Positions 7,424 to 14,481 of a stretch of 15,195 bases of DNA are shown here, in pieces (positions within the stretch are counted from its first letter, which is position 1; the number at the start of each line of letters is the position of its first letter). A program made the position numbers and the translations under genes. This DNA comes from Acidobacteriota bacterium (GTDB lineage: Bacteria > Acidobacteriota > Terriglobia > UBA7540), in NCBI GenBank assembly GCA_021828225.1, contig JAKASH010000018.1, forward strand, positions 1 to 15,195. Reading direction: 5' to 3'. A model generated the notes under the pieces. It had not been told where the DNA came from, ran no database searches, and worked only from the letters and a program-made list of their open reading frames with translations.

Positions 7424-8707
7424 TCAGTGTTTTACCGCCGTTGCTGCCCCGTTTTCCAGCGCGCTGAGATTGGGCTGCCAGTGGTTGATCACTCCGTACC
7501 GCGTGTATTTGCCAGCATAGACATCAACCACTGCACACGGAAATGAATTAGTCCAGACAGGCTGGAAGAACGTAAAGAAAGCGATGTTCCAGACGAGACA
7601 TGTGCCCACGAAGATTCTGGCCATATGATGCTTCAGTTTTCTAAACTCCATCAGGGCAAGTACCAGCACCGGAGCGGTCAGAAAGTTCAGATACGGGGCA
7701 TCGGCCATGTAACAGAGGAGTAGAAACGCAGCACCAGGAATGATCCACAACCACAGAAGGGATACGACCGAATTTCGGAGGCTTCGAAGGCTCTTCAGCG
7801 TCAGGATCAAGAGAGGTCCAAATGCGATGGTGAGGGGAACGGCGACCCTCGCCATGTTGGCGAATGTGCGAAAGTTCAAACCATTGGCCACGGTCGACGT
7901 GACTGTTGTAATATGCTCGACGTATCGGCTAGCCCAACCGACCTTCCCCAGCGAACTGTAGCAAATGACCGTTGGTACCAGCCAACCCAGGCACACCAGC
8001 GTAGAAATGCTGAACGCAATGACGGATTGCCTTCGTGGTGCATGCCTAATCAGGTAATAAACGAACATAATCCCAATAAAGGCTCCGTCGGAGGGACGAA
8101 AGCCTGCGCCAAGGCCGAATGCTACGGACGCGGCGACCAGATAGCCAACGCTCTGTTCCCGCATGTGCAGGACAAGCAGGAGAAAAACGAGAACCGGAAA
8201 TAACAACTGAGAAGCATACGTGCTATGGATTGTTCCGGAAAACCACGCATAAAACACAACGGCATAGGCAGCCGACCCCAGTTTTGCCAAGGCCTCGCCG
8301 ACAAGAAGGCGCGCAACGCAATAGAAAGCAATAACTCCGGCCGCCGAGAAGGTCCAGTTCATCAGCGAAATGCCCACTGCGGGATTTGCGAAAAGAGACG
8401 CAGCGCGAAGGAAGAGCCAATACCCCGGCGGCTGAATCACAAATCGTCCCGAACTAATGGCCCGCATTTCAGCCGGTCCGTCAGCAAAATAGACTGTGCT
8501 GGTTAGGAAAATGCGGGATATCAGGACACCCGCTGCCAGTAGCCACGGCCAGTAACTGTTTAGCCCAAGGGAGGCAATTGGCGATTGGCCAAGAAAACTC
8601 GATGCTCGACCGTTATGATGGGTCACGATGGCTGATGACATGTCGTTCCGGCAATCTGATTTCTGAGGGGCGCGGTGCGAAAGGCCAGTCTCGCAGCCTG
8701 TCTGCAC
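7424..8707 (-). CDS. Polytopic membrane protein, GT-C / ArnT-PMT-like glycosyltransferase
   Basis: This protein of up to 427 residues has roughly ten hydrophobic spans from about residue 50 to 400. The first external loop after span one carries YFADGPAEMRAISSGRFVIQ followed by PPGYWLFLRAA. An acidic residue in this loop plus a PPG(Y/H) motif just before the second span is the pattern of GT-C glycosyltransferases (GT39/ArnT/PMT type), which use polyprenyl-phosphate-linked sugars on the outer side of the membrane. I infer a side-branch or late modification of the lipid-linked or polymerised glycan. GTG 8707 overlaps the stop of the upstream GT4 by one base. ATG at 8641 (MSSAIVTHH) is an equally plausible start that still precedes the first span, and neither has a strong ribosome binding site. 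The protein ends VKH before a TGA at 7426-7424. Confidence 0.72.
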   Translation of the reverse strand: MQTGCETGLSHRAPQKSDCRNDMSSAIVTHHNGRASSFLGQSPIASLGLNSYWPWLLAAGVLISRIFLTSTVYFADGPAEMRAISSGRFVIQPPGYWLFLRAASLFANPAVGISLMNWTFSAAGVIAFYCVARLLVGEALAKLGSAAYAVVFYAWFSGTIHSTYASQLLFPVLVFLLLVLHMREQSVGYLVAASVAFGLGAGFRPSDGAFIGIMFVYYLIRHAPRRQSVIAFSISTLVCLGWLVPTVICYSSLGKVGWASRYVEHITTVTSTVANGLNFRTFANMARVAVPLTIAFGPLLILTLKSLRSLRNSVVSLLWLWIIPGAAFLLLCYMADAPYLNFLTAPVLVLALMEFRKLKHHMARIFVGTCLVWNIAFFTFFQPVWTNSFPCAVVDVYAGKYTRYGVINHWQPNLSALENGAATAVKH

Positions 8708-9876
8708 TATGAAGAGAGGTCATAACGCCGTTGCGGCGCGGGCTGTTTGTGGTCAACTGCCCCTTCCAGCACGGTGACAAACTGGCTCGCAACGTCTTCC
8801 CAGCTGGGAGCCTGTTTCTGGAGTCGTCTTCCGTTCTCAACCAGCCGCCGCCGAAGATTTTCGTCCTCCATCACGCGGGCCATTGTTTCTGCGACACTTT
8901 GCGCATCCAGCGGGTCAAAGTAGATTGCAGCATCCCGGCATCGGTCCCGGGCGAAGTCGCGGTCACTGGTCACGATGGGGAGACCAAAATGCATGGCCTC
9001 ATCGTAGGTAAAACCAACCGTTTCGAGCAAGGTTGGCAACAGGTAGGCGTCTGCCTGTGCATACACCCGGCTCAGTTCAGAACGGGGGACGGGGCCAAGG
9101 TTGACCAGAACATCCTCAAGCCTTTCCGTCCTGATGCGGGCAAGCAGCTTTCGGGCTCCGGGGTGGCGCTCAGCAGATATGGTCACCAGACACTGGAATG
9201 GCTTCGCGGAGAGGCGCGGGAGGATTCTGACGGAGTCAATCAAGACCTCAAGATTCTTGTGACCATAATATCCGGACATGCACAGGAAGCTAAACACCTC
9301 TCTCCGATGTGTGCAAGCTTGAGGTGCAGAACGCTCAAGCAGTCGGAGTACCGGGGGAGCACTCGCGACGACGGAAATCCTGGCCGAGTCAAGACGGTGA
9401 TAAGAAGCTAGTCGTTCCTTCATAACCGGGGTTTGCACGATAACCCGGGTTTGAGGTGGAAGATGGCGGTAAAGCCGCCTGCCGTACGCCACGACCAGTC
9501 TTTCCTTGAGTGTCATGCGCTTCTCGGCGACCGGTTCATCGTAGACATTCCAGGCGTTTTGGAGCAGTACGACTGTCGGGCAGGAAGGCTTGCTGGGGGC
9601 AAAGTTCCCAAGGCACAGCAGTGCGTTTGCGCCTTCTTCTTTGCAGATTCGAGGAATGTCCCTGTTCAATATGAAGTGCCTGTTCACCAATCCAAGGTTA
9701 GGAGAAAACCGCAACACTCGATAGCCATCTCGGTCCAAGTCGGCGTACCGCGGAAGATCGGCAAGCAAAGCAACAAATTGATGATTTCGGTGGTGGGGAA
9801 AATGTGCGAGCAGGCTTGATACCAACTCCACACCGCCAGCACTCTTGACTCCGATCGCCTCGATTATGAACTTCAC
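8707..9876 (-). CDS. GT4-family glycosyltransferase
   Basis: This is a 389-residue GT-B fold glycosyltransferase. The N-terminal acceptor half shows AIGVKSAGGVELVSSLL at 7-23, where the Gly-Gly loop contacts the substrate. The C-terminal half shows FLCMSGYYGHKNLEVLIDSV at 197-216 and LLETVGFTYDEAMHFGLPIVTSD at 283-305, giving the EX7E pair E285/E293 expected for retaining GT4 enzymes. No membrane span or signal peptide is visible, so it should act on the cytoplasmic face. The start is GTG 9876-9874, with AGGG about 12 bases upstream. It overlaps the TGA of the broken GT4 remnant as GTGA, so its translation may depend on ribosomes finishing that remnant. The last 20 or so residues are basic and look unconserved. 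The donor sugar is unknown. Confidence 0.9.
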   Translation of the reverse strand: MKFIIEAIGVKSAGGVELVSSLLAHFPHHRNHQFVALLADLPRYADLDRDGYRVLRFSPNLGLVNRHFILNRDIPRICKEEGANALLCLGNFAPSKPSCPTVVLLQNAWNVYDEPVAEKRMTLKERLVVAYGRRLYRHLPPQTRVIVQTPVMKERLASYHRLDSARISVVASAPPVLRLLERSAPQACTHRREVFSFLCMSGYYGHKNLEVLIDSVRILPRLSAKPFQCLVTISAERHPGARKLLARIRTERLEDVLVNLGPVPRSELSRVYAQADAYLLPTLLETVGFTYDEAMHFGLPIVTSDRDFARDRCRDAAIYFDPLDAQSVAETMARVMEDENLRRRLVENGRRLQKQAPSWEDVASQFVTVLEGAVDHKQPAPQRRYDLSS

Positions 9877-10229
9877 TGTATATGTCCACCCTCTTGAAGC
9901 ACTTTAGTGAGCTTTGACCGGAGGGAAGCTTCACTGAAGTTCTCCTTTGCCCAGCAACGCCCTTCGCAGCCCATCCTTGCTGCAAGCCGGGGATTCATGA
10001 GTAACCTGGAAAGTGCATCCGAAACTTGGGAAGCAGAGGCGGGGTCGACTAGTACGCCTGTCTTCTCATGCAGTACGGCTTCCGCCGCCCCTCCGCCGGT
10101 GCTGCCCACCACCGGCTTTGCGGCCAGTGCTGCCTCCACATAGACTCTGCCAAATCCCTCCCCGTACCACTGGCCGTCGGCTTTGGCCGCCCGGCTTGGC
10201 ATTACAAACACCTCGCAGCCGGTCTCCAC
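9873..10229 (-). pseudogene. C-terminal remnant of a second GT4 glycosyltransferase
   Basis: Only the last third of a GT4 enzyme remains. From about base 10220 the frame reads CEVFVMPSR, then GQWYGEGFGRVYVEAALAAKPVVGS (EX7E pair retained) and GGAAEAVLHEKTGVLVDP. By hand alignment about 69 of 110 residues match the C-terminus of the intact GT4 at 10618-11778, so the two were paralogues. The N-terminal acceptor domain and the first half of the donor domain are missing; in their place upstream is an AsnB-like fragment in another frame. A GTG at 10229 could start a product of 118 residues, but it has no plausible fold on its own. The frame ends in TGA at 9875-9873, overlapping the next gene. I call it a remnant of a deletion. 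Confidence 0.85.
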
Positions 10230-10590
10230 AGGAGTCGCCCCATTCGCAGTAAGCTATAAGCAGAACTTCGGAATCGCCCGTGGATCGGAAAGAGTGGCCC
10301 TTTTGAATAAGCTCTATCCGAATTTCCTTGTAGTTATAGATTTCGCCATTAAAGATCAATGACAGGCCGCGCGCGGGATCGTGCATGGGCTGGGGGTCGG
10401 CAGGAGAAAGGTCCAGTATGGCCAGCCGCCGGAAACCCAGACCAACACCCCAATCCGGCTTGGAATTGATGTTTACAATTTCCATCCCCTCGTTATCCGG
10501 CCCGCGATGCGCAAGAGCCTGGATTCCCAAGTTCAAAGCACGGCTGATTTCGGGAGAACGTTTCCCGATTACGCCAAAAATTCCACCCAT
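10066..10590 (-). pseudogene. Truncated AsnB-type (class II glutamine amidotransferase) gene, catalytic Cys replaced
   Basis: The frame opens at ATG 10590, 27 bases after the GT4 stop, and reads as the N-terminal glutaminase domain of an asparagine-synthase-like protein: GGIFGVIG at 2-9, HRGPD at 28-32, FRRLAILDLS at 53-62, FNGEIYNY at 80-87 and STGDSEVLL at 103-111. Family members end in a synthetase domain and total about 600 residues. Here homology stops near residue 125 (base about 10215). The remaining 50 codons to the stop at 10066 are the neighbouring GT4 remnant read out of frame. The family nucleophile Cys2 is Gly (ATG GGT GGA instead of ATG TGT GGA), so no glutaminase activity is expected. 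In polysaccharide clusters AsnB-like proteins (WbpS type) amidate uronic acids; an ancestor of this gene may have done so. Confidence 0.87.
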
Positions 10591-10617
10591 AGGATCGTCA
10601 TGTCCCGCCGGAGCACT

Positions 10618-11778
10618 CTATGTTTTGCAGAGGGGTCGAACTTCCACTTCCTGAAGCATCTGATCCAGACTTTTCTTCAAGGCGCTTGAAGTAAACTTTT
10701 CCCGAGCCCAGCGCTGCCCCTCGCTGCCCATCCTGCCTGCGAGCTCGGGATCGCAAAGCAGTGTTTTCAAAGCGTCAGAAAGTTCAGTTAACGACGATGG
10801 ATCTACAACTAAGCCTGTTTTCCCATGCAATACAGCTTCAGCAGCTCCGCCATCCCGGCTCCCAACAACCGGCTTTCCGGCAAGAGCAGCCTCGACATAA
10901 ACTCGACCAAATCCTTCGCCTTCCCATTGGCCGTTCGACTGCCTTACCCTGCTAGGCAACACAAAAACATCGCAGGCCCGATAACGAGCGACTAGATCTT
11001 CGTCTGAGAGTTCACCAGTAAACTCGAGATATTTCGTAACTCCTGTCTCCACGGCTAACTTCTTCAATCGTTCTTTATCATTACCTTCCCCAACGATGAC
11101 GTAGCGCAAATGGGGAATAACTTCCAGAATGTTTGGCAAAGCGCGGATGACGGTGTCAAACCCCTTATAAGCAAGGGTGTTTGAAAGCATGCCCACAGAG
11201 AGCAGACATTTCTTGTGCCCATTGTGAGAAAACGGCGTTGCAGGGCTTCCGGGAGACGCTAATAATTCGGCAAATTCATCAGGGACCGCATTGTAAAGAA
11301 TCTTGACCTTTCTCTTTGACACTCCATTCGCTTCGACGATTTTCTCAGCAGTGAACTGGCTTACCGGGATGACTTTCTGGGCGCGTCTGAGCGCATGGTG
11401 TTCAGCAATACGAAGACGCTTCCAGGTTTCAACCCCATGACAAGTCACCCAATAAGGTGTTCTGAAAACCAGATGTATCAGGTCCGCAACAGGAGACAGG
11501 CCAATGTGCGTGCAAACGATCAGGTTGTACTTTCGTGCAGCCAACCCGAGCGCTTTCCGGGCAAACCGGAGTTTGCTGGCCGCCGTCCGCCTGCTCGTAA
11601 CGGGACTGAAAACGTAGTACTTCCTGGGATTCCCTCTAGAGCCTCCAAAATCCGCGAATGGTAGCACGTCAACGTTTTCACACCCGAGTAGATCGCCCAG
11701 CGCCGAGGCCAGCGTCGCTGTATAGCGCGCAATGCCCCCGCGCGTGTAAATGTCCGGTGTAAGAATCAAGACTTTCAC
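10618..11778 (-). CDS. GT4-family glycosyltransferase
   Basis: This is a complete 386-residue GT-B enzyme. The acceptor domain shows TPDIYTRGGIARYTATL at 7-23 and a conserved CHGVETW at 113-119. The linker region has VIPVSQFTAEKIV at 136-148. The donor domain shows LLSVGMLSNTLAYKGFDTVI at 192-211, VIVGEGNDKERL at 227-238, ACDVFVLPSR at 268-277 and GEGFGRVYVEAALAGKPVVGS at 287-307, with the EX7E pair E288/E296. It should transfer one sugar to the lipid-linked intermediate at the cytoplasmic face. The start is GTG 11778, overlapping the TGA of the polymerase gene as GTGA. Its C-terminal third is closely related to the GT4 remnant downstream of it. Spot checks suggest a lower G+C than that remnant, so the pair is not a fresh duplication. 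Confidence 0.92.
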   Translation of the reverse strand: MKVLILTPDIYTRGGIARYTATLASALGDLLGCENVDVLPFADFGGSRGNPRKYYVFSPVTSRRTAASKLRFARKALGLAARKYNLIVCTHIGLSPVADLIHLVFRTPYWVTCHGVETWKRLRIAEHHALRRAQKVIPVSQFTAEKIVEANGVSKRKVKILYNAVPDEFAELLASPGSPATPFSHNGHKKCLLSVGMLSNTLAYKGFDTVIRALPNILEVIPHLRYVIVGEGNDKERLKKLAVETGVTKYLEFTGELSDEDLVARYRACDVFVLPSRVRQSNGQWEGEGFGRVYVEAALAGKPVVGSRDGGAAEAVLHGKTGLVVDPSSLTELSDALKTLLCDPELAGRMGSEGQRWAREKFTSSALKKSLDQMLQEVEVRPLCKT

Positions 11779-13310
11779 GGCTGCGCTACTGCTTTGTTCT
11801 TGGTTGGTGTAGATACTTTCCGAACCTGACGTCGAGGGCCGTACACGACGAAGGCGATGATGCTCAGAATGATAAGGCTTTTGATTAACGTCGACCAGTA
11901 GCTGAAAGAATCAATTTCCATGTTTGTAGCTGTGAAGAAAATCGCTGCATAGACAAACAGGTCTCGCTTGTTCAAAAGGCCCTTCACCCCATTGGCCAGC
12001 CACTGGGCAACAGTCCCCAGCAGGAACATACCCGCGAGAAGCCCTGGCAGGCCGTAAGTGACGTACAGTTCTCCTGGATAAGTAACGGCGGTAGATGTTC
12101 CAGCACCATAGCCCAAGGCCGTGCTGAATCTTTGGCCTTTGTTTAGAACCGGCTTTGAGTTCCAGATAAAGCGGGGGATGAATGGGTAGTAAGGGACCAT
12201 CCACCAGCGTTCCTCGCCCCTGAGCGCAGACGATTTTGGTACTAGGGACATCAACAAACCAACACTTTGCAGAAGGTCCATTCGGGTCAGCGTACTCTTC
12301 CAACCTTTTTGAGATTGCCCGCCGGAGCCGGACACCGACACGTTGTTTGTGTTTAAAGCTTGATTCATCATCCCGAGCGCCGCCGAAAAGCTTGCAATGC
12401 CTGTTCCATTTCTCCCGACGAGATCCCTGTAACGGTTTGAGATGGGATAAAACAGCGTCACACCCACCAGCGCCGCAAGAATCCATCCTTTGCGAAACCT
12501 TCTTTGTGTGAGGGATGAAATGATGGCGATATACACGAAGTTCACAAACAACAGCTCCTTCATGCCGGAGATGAACCCCCAGAAGCACTCTGAGCAGAAG
12601 ACGATCCAGAACACCCTGCTGCACACGCGGTCTCCAGGGTGCCAGTATTTCTCAATGCAGAGAATGATAAGCGCGTAGGTTCCCAAATTTGCTAAGGACA
12701 TCAGGACCTGAGCCGCGGCCAGGTTTTGGTTGTAAGCGCGGCCCGAAGCTATGTACGAATAAAGATGGTGGGAAAGCATATAAAGCTTGGTGGCAAAACT
12801 GACGGCATACAGCGCCACCCCAGCAGGCAGGATCAAGTTCGCTCTTGCCGGGGGATCATTGGCCTTCGCCGTTCCCAAGATCTCTTTTGAGTGGATAAGG
12901 CTACAGCCAAGCCAAAACGCCACCATCCCAAGCATGACGTACTGCAGAGCATGAACCAGCGGGGCATAGTTCCCGTGAAGGCTCGGGTTGAGAAGCTCCG
13001 TGTTCACAAAGGAGCCCACCGGTACAAGTCCAAATCTGACGAAGACAACAATTGTTAAGAAAATCGGAAGGTCGAAGAAACGGAGATAGTCTCCCCTGAC
13101 TCTGGTAAAAACAAAGCAAGCGGATGCCACCCCGAAAAGTCCTACCAGGAGTAAAAATCTAGTCTCGAGCGAGGTGTGCTGCCGGAAAATAAGGAACCAT
13201 CCCCACAACAGGGCAGCGCCGGACAGGCTGATGAGCACCATCAGGTGCGCTGGCTCGACGGTGGAAGTCCCGCGTGGCTTGGTGGTATACGGCAGAGAAG
13301 GGGTGGCCAT
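11775..13310 (-). CDS. Wzy-like oligosaccharide repeat-unit polymerase
   Basis: This protein of about 511 residues has some twelve hydrophobic segments and large loops, the build of O-antigen/EPS polymerases that join lipid-linked repeat units at the periplasmic face. Recognisable stretches are FISGMKELLFVNFVYIAI (an 'SG-K' loop before a span), FYPISNRYRDLVGRNG, MDLLQSVGLLMSLVP, then YPFIPRFIWNSKPVLNKGQRFS and GYGAGTSTAVTYPGELYVTYG. IPR, KP, TS.A and GELY-x-x-(F/Y)G occur in this order in repeat-unit polymerases. I chose ATG 13310, 4 bases after the stop of the CgeB-like gene; the frame can be extended to TTG 13352, but that would overlap the upstream gene by 38 bases. There is no visible Shine-Dalgarno, which fits coupling. 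As usual for Wzy proteins, assignment rests on topology and context more than catalytic residues. Confidence 0.85.
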   Translation of the reverse strand: MATPSLPYTTKPRGTSTVEPAHLMVLISLSGAALLWGWFLIFRQHTSLETRFLLLVGLFGVASACFVFTRVRGDYLRFFDLPIFLTIVVFVRFGLVPVGSFVNTELLNPSLHGNYAPLVHALQYVMLGMVAFWLGCSLIHSKEILGTAKANDPPARANLILPAGVALYAVSFATKLYMLSHHLYSYIASGRAYNQNLAAAQVLMSLANLGTYALIILCIEKYWHPGDRVCSRVFWIVFCSECFWGFISGMKELLFVNFVYIAIISSLTQRRFRKGWILAALVGVTLFYPISNRYRDLVGRNGTGIASFSAALGMMNQALNTNNVSVSGSGGQSQKGWKSTLTRMDLLQSVGLLMSLVPKSSALRGEERWWMVPYYPFIPRFIWNSKPVLNKGQRFSTALGYGAGTSTAVTYPGELYVTYGLPGLLAGMFLLGTVAQWLANGVKGLLNKRDLFVYAAIFFTATNMEIDSFSYWSTLIKSLIILSIIAFVVYGPRRQVRKVSTPTKNKAVAQP

Positions 13311-13314
13311 GAGT

Positions 13315-14361
13315 TTATGTGGTTCGCAGTGACGCCAATTCGCGCCTGTCAAGAGGCGCGGAGGTGAAACCTAGAATCTGAAACATCTTTTCTAGCCGCT
13401 TTTCGTAAGTATGGTCTCGATGGGCGCGCGCATAGCTGCGATCAGCAATCTCTTGCCGTTTTTCAGGATGCGCTAGGTAGTAATCGACCTTTTCCTTCAG
13501 TTCTACCCGCGTCTGGAACGTCACGATTTCTTTTTCCGGCTCAAAAAGCTCGGGGAGTGTGGGCTTCCAATCGGCAATCTGGAAAGCGCCGCAACCAGCC
13601 CCCTCGAAAAGTGTGCAGTTGACGCCCTCAATCTCAGCGCACTGCATAGTGTTAACAATGATCTTTGCCGACAGGAACGCCCTTGCCTTCTCGCTCTCTG
13701 CTACAAAATGGTTTGGATAAGACTTTTTCACTGGAGAAGCCAACCAAGAGGGACGATTGTGACCCCAAATCTTCAGATCATAATCTTCGAAGGATTCCAG
13801 CATGCGCGCCCGGTAATAATGGAGCCCTCCCTGCGCCGCCAGGTCGCAGCCGTACCTCCTCCGGTCGTCGTCGGTCAGGTTGATGCGACGGTGCCAGACG
13901 GGATTGCAGCATTCGGGCAGGTAAATGGCATTCTGGTTCAGCTTGTCACACATGACTCGGACCAAAAAAGGCTCTTTCAGAAACACGGCATCGAAGTTGG
14001 AGACGAGCAGGTAATGGCGGTAAACGTTCGTGACAGGATCTGTATACCAGCAAACAACCTTTCCGTCGCACACTTTTTTTAACTCACTGACAACTTCCGG
14101 GGGCATAATTCCGTAGGTCACCAAGACGAGATCAGGTTGCACAGACTCGGCAGCGCTCCGGACCTCATTGAAAAGGCTCCTTTCCAGGGCCGGGAATGCC
14201 TTCGGCAGGTTTCCCCAAAACAGGTTGGAGAGCTTTCCACCGTGGTGACGCGTCCTGGTACCCCGAACACTGGCAACCTCATGGCCCATCCGTTTGAGAG
14301 TCACCACAATGTTTCGCGCGAATGAATCGGGGAACTGAGGACCAACAACCAGTGTTTTCAC
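13315..14361 (-). CDS. CgeB-like glycosyltransferase (GT-B, group 1 type)
   Basis: This 348-residue soluble protein begins MKTLVVGPQFPDSFARNIVVTLKRMGHEV, a Rossmann-like N-terminal domain. DLVLVTYGIMPPEVVSELKK near 76-95, VCWYTDPVTNVY near 102-113 and FDAVFLKEPFLV near 123-134 follow. The C-terminal half has LKIWGHNRPSW, then SAKIIVNTMQCAEIEGVNCTLFEGAGCGAFQIADWKP, in which N-x-R/x-FE-A-GCG-F is characteristic of the CgeB / glycosyl transferase group 1_2 family. The end (REELKEKVDYYLAHPEKRQEIA-like) is also usual for these proteins. It probably adds a sugar to the repeat unit. The start is GTG 14361, with GGAG 8 bases upstream. A strong dyad lies directly upstream of that site. The polymerase gene follows after 4 bases. 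Confidence 0.85.
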   Translation of the reverse strand: MKTLVVGPQFPDSFARNIVVTLKRMGHEVASVRGTRTRHHGGKLSNLFWGNLPKAFPALERSLFNEVRSAAESVQPDLVLVTYGIMPPEVVSELKKVCDGKVVCWYTDPVTNVYRHYLLVSNFDAVFLKEPFLVRVMCDKLNQNAIYLPECCNPVWHRRINLTDDDRRRYGCDLAAQGGLHYYRARMLESFEDYDLKIWGHNRPSWLASPVKKSYPNHFVAESEKARAFLSAKIIVNTMQCAEIEGVNCTLFEGAGCGAFQIADWKPTLPELFEPEKEIVTFQTRVELKEKVDYYLAHPEKRQEIADRSYARAHRDHTYEKRLEKMFQILGFTSAPLDRRELASLRTT

Positions 14362-14378
14362 GCTCTATGCTCCATGCA

Positions 14379-14413
14379 GATGCAAGGTCGTCACAGCCTA
14401 ATGACCCTGCATC
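14379..14413 (-). promoter_or_regulatory. Dyad (11-bp stem) in the leader of the CgeB-like gene
   Basis: On the minus strand GATGCAGGGTC pairs with GACCTTGCATC across a 13-base loop, giving 11 consecutive pairs with one G-T wobble. It ends 18 bases before the GTG start at 14361 and 6 bases before the GGAG ribosome binding site. No T-run follows, so it does not look like an intrinsic terminator. It could be an operator, an RNA hairpin that affects translation or mRNA stability, or chance. The pairing is seen directly; any function is inference. Confidence 0.4.
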
Positions 14414-14481
14414 CCATAGTTTGTCCCTGCCGATGACAAGCAATTAGTTGAAGCCGCCAACTTGTGCTGGCTAAGAAAAAG

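Noticed and set aside
8731..9411. 226-codon open frame on the plus strand
   Set aside because: It lies fully antisense to an intact GT4 gene with clear motifs, and its translation shows no recognisable domain; it is a shadow frame.
10066..10220. The AsnB-frame tail as a new 50-residue domain fused to the glutaminase
   Set aside because: The same bases encode a clearly conserved GT4 segment in another frame, so the tail is out-of-frame readthrough and not an evolved domain.
11911..12624. 237-codon minus-strand frame inside the polymerase gene, possible frameshift
   Set aside because: The polymerase frame is continuous across the region with normal membrane spans and motifs, while the alternative frame shows no family signature.
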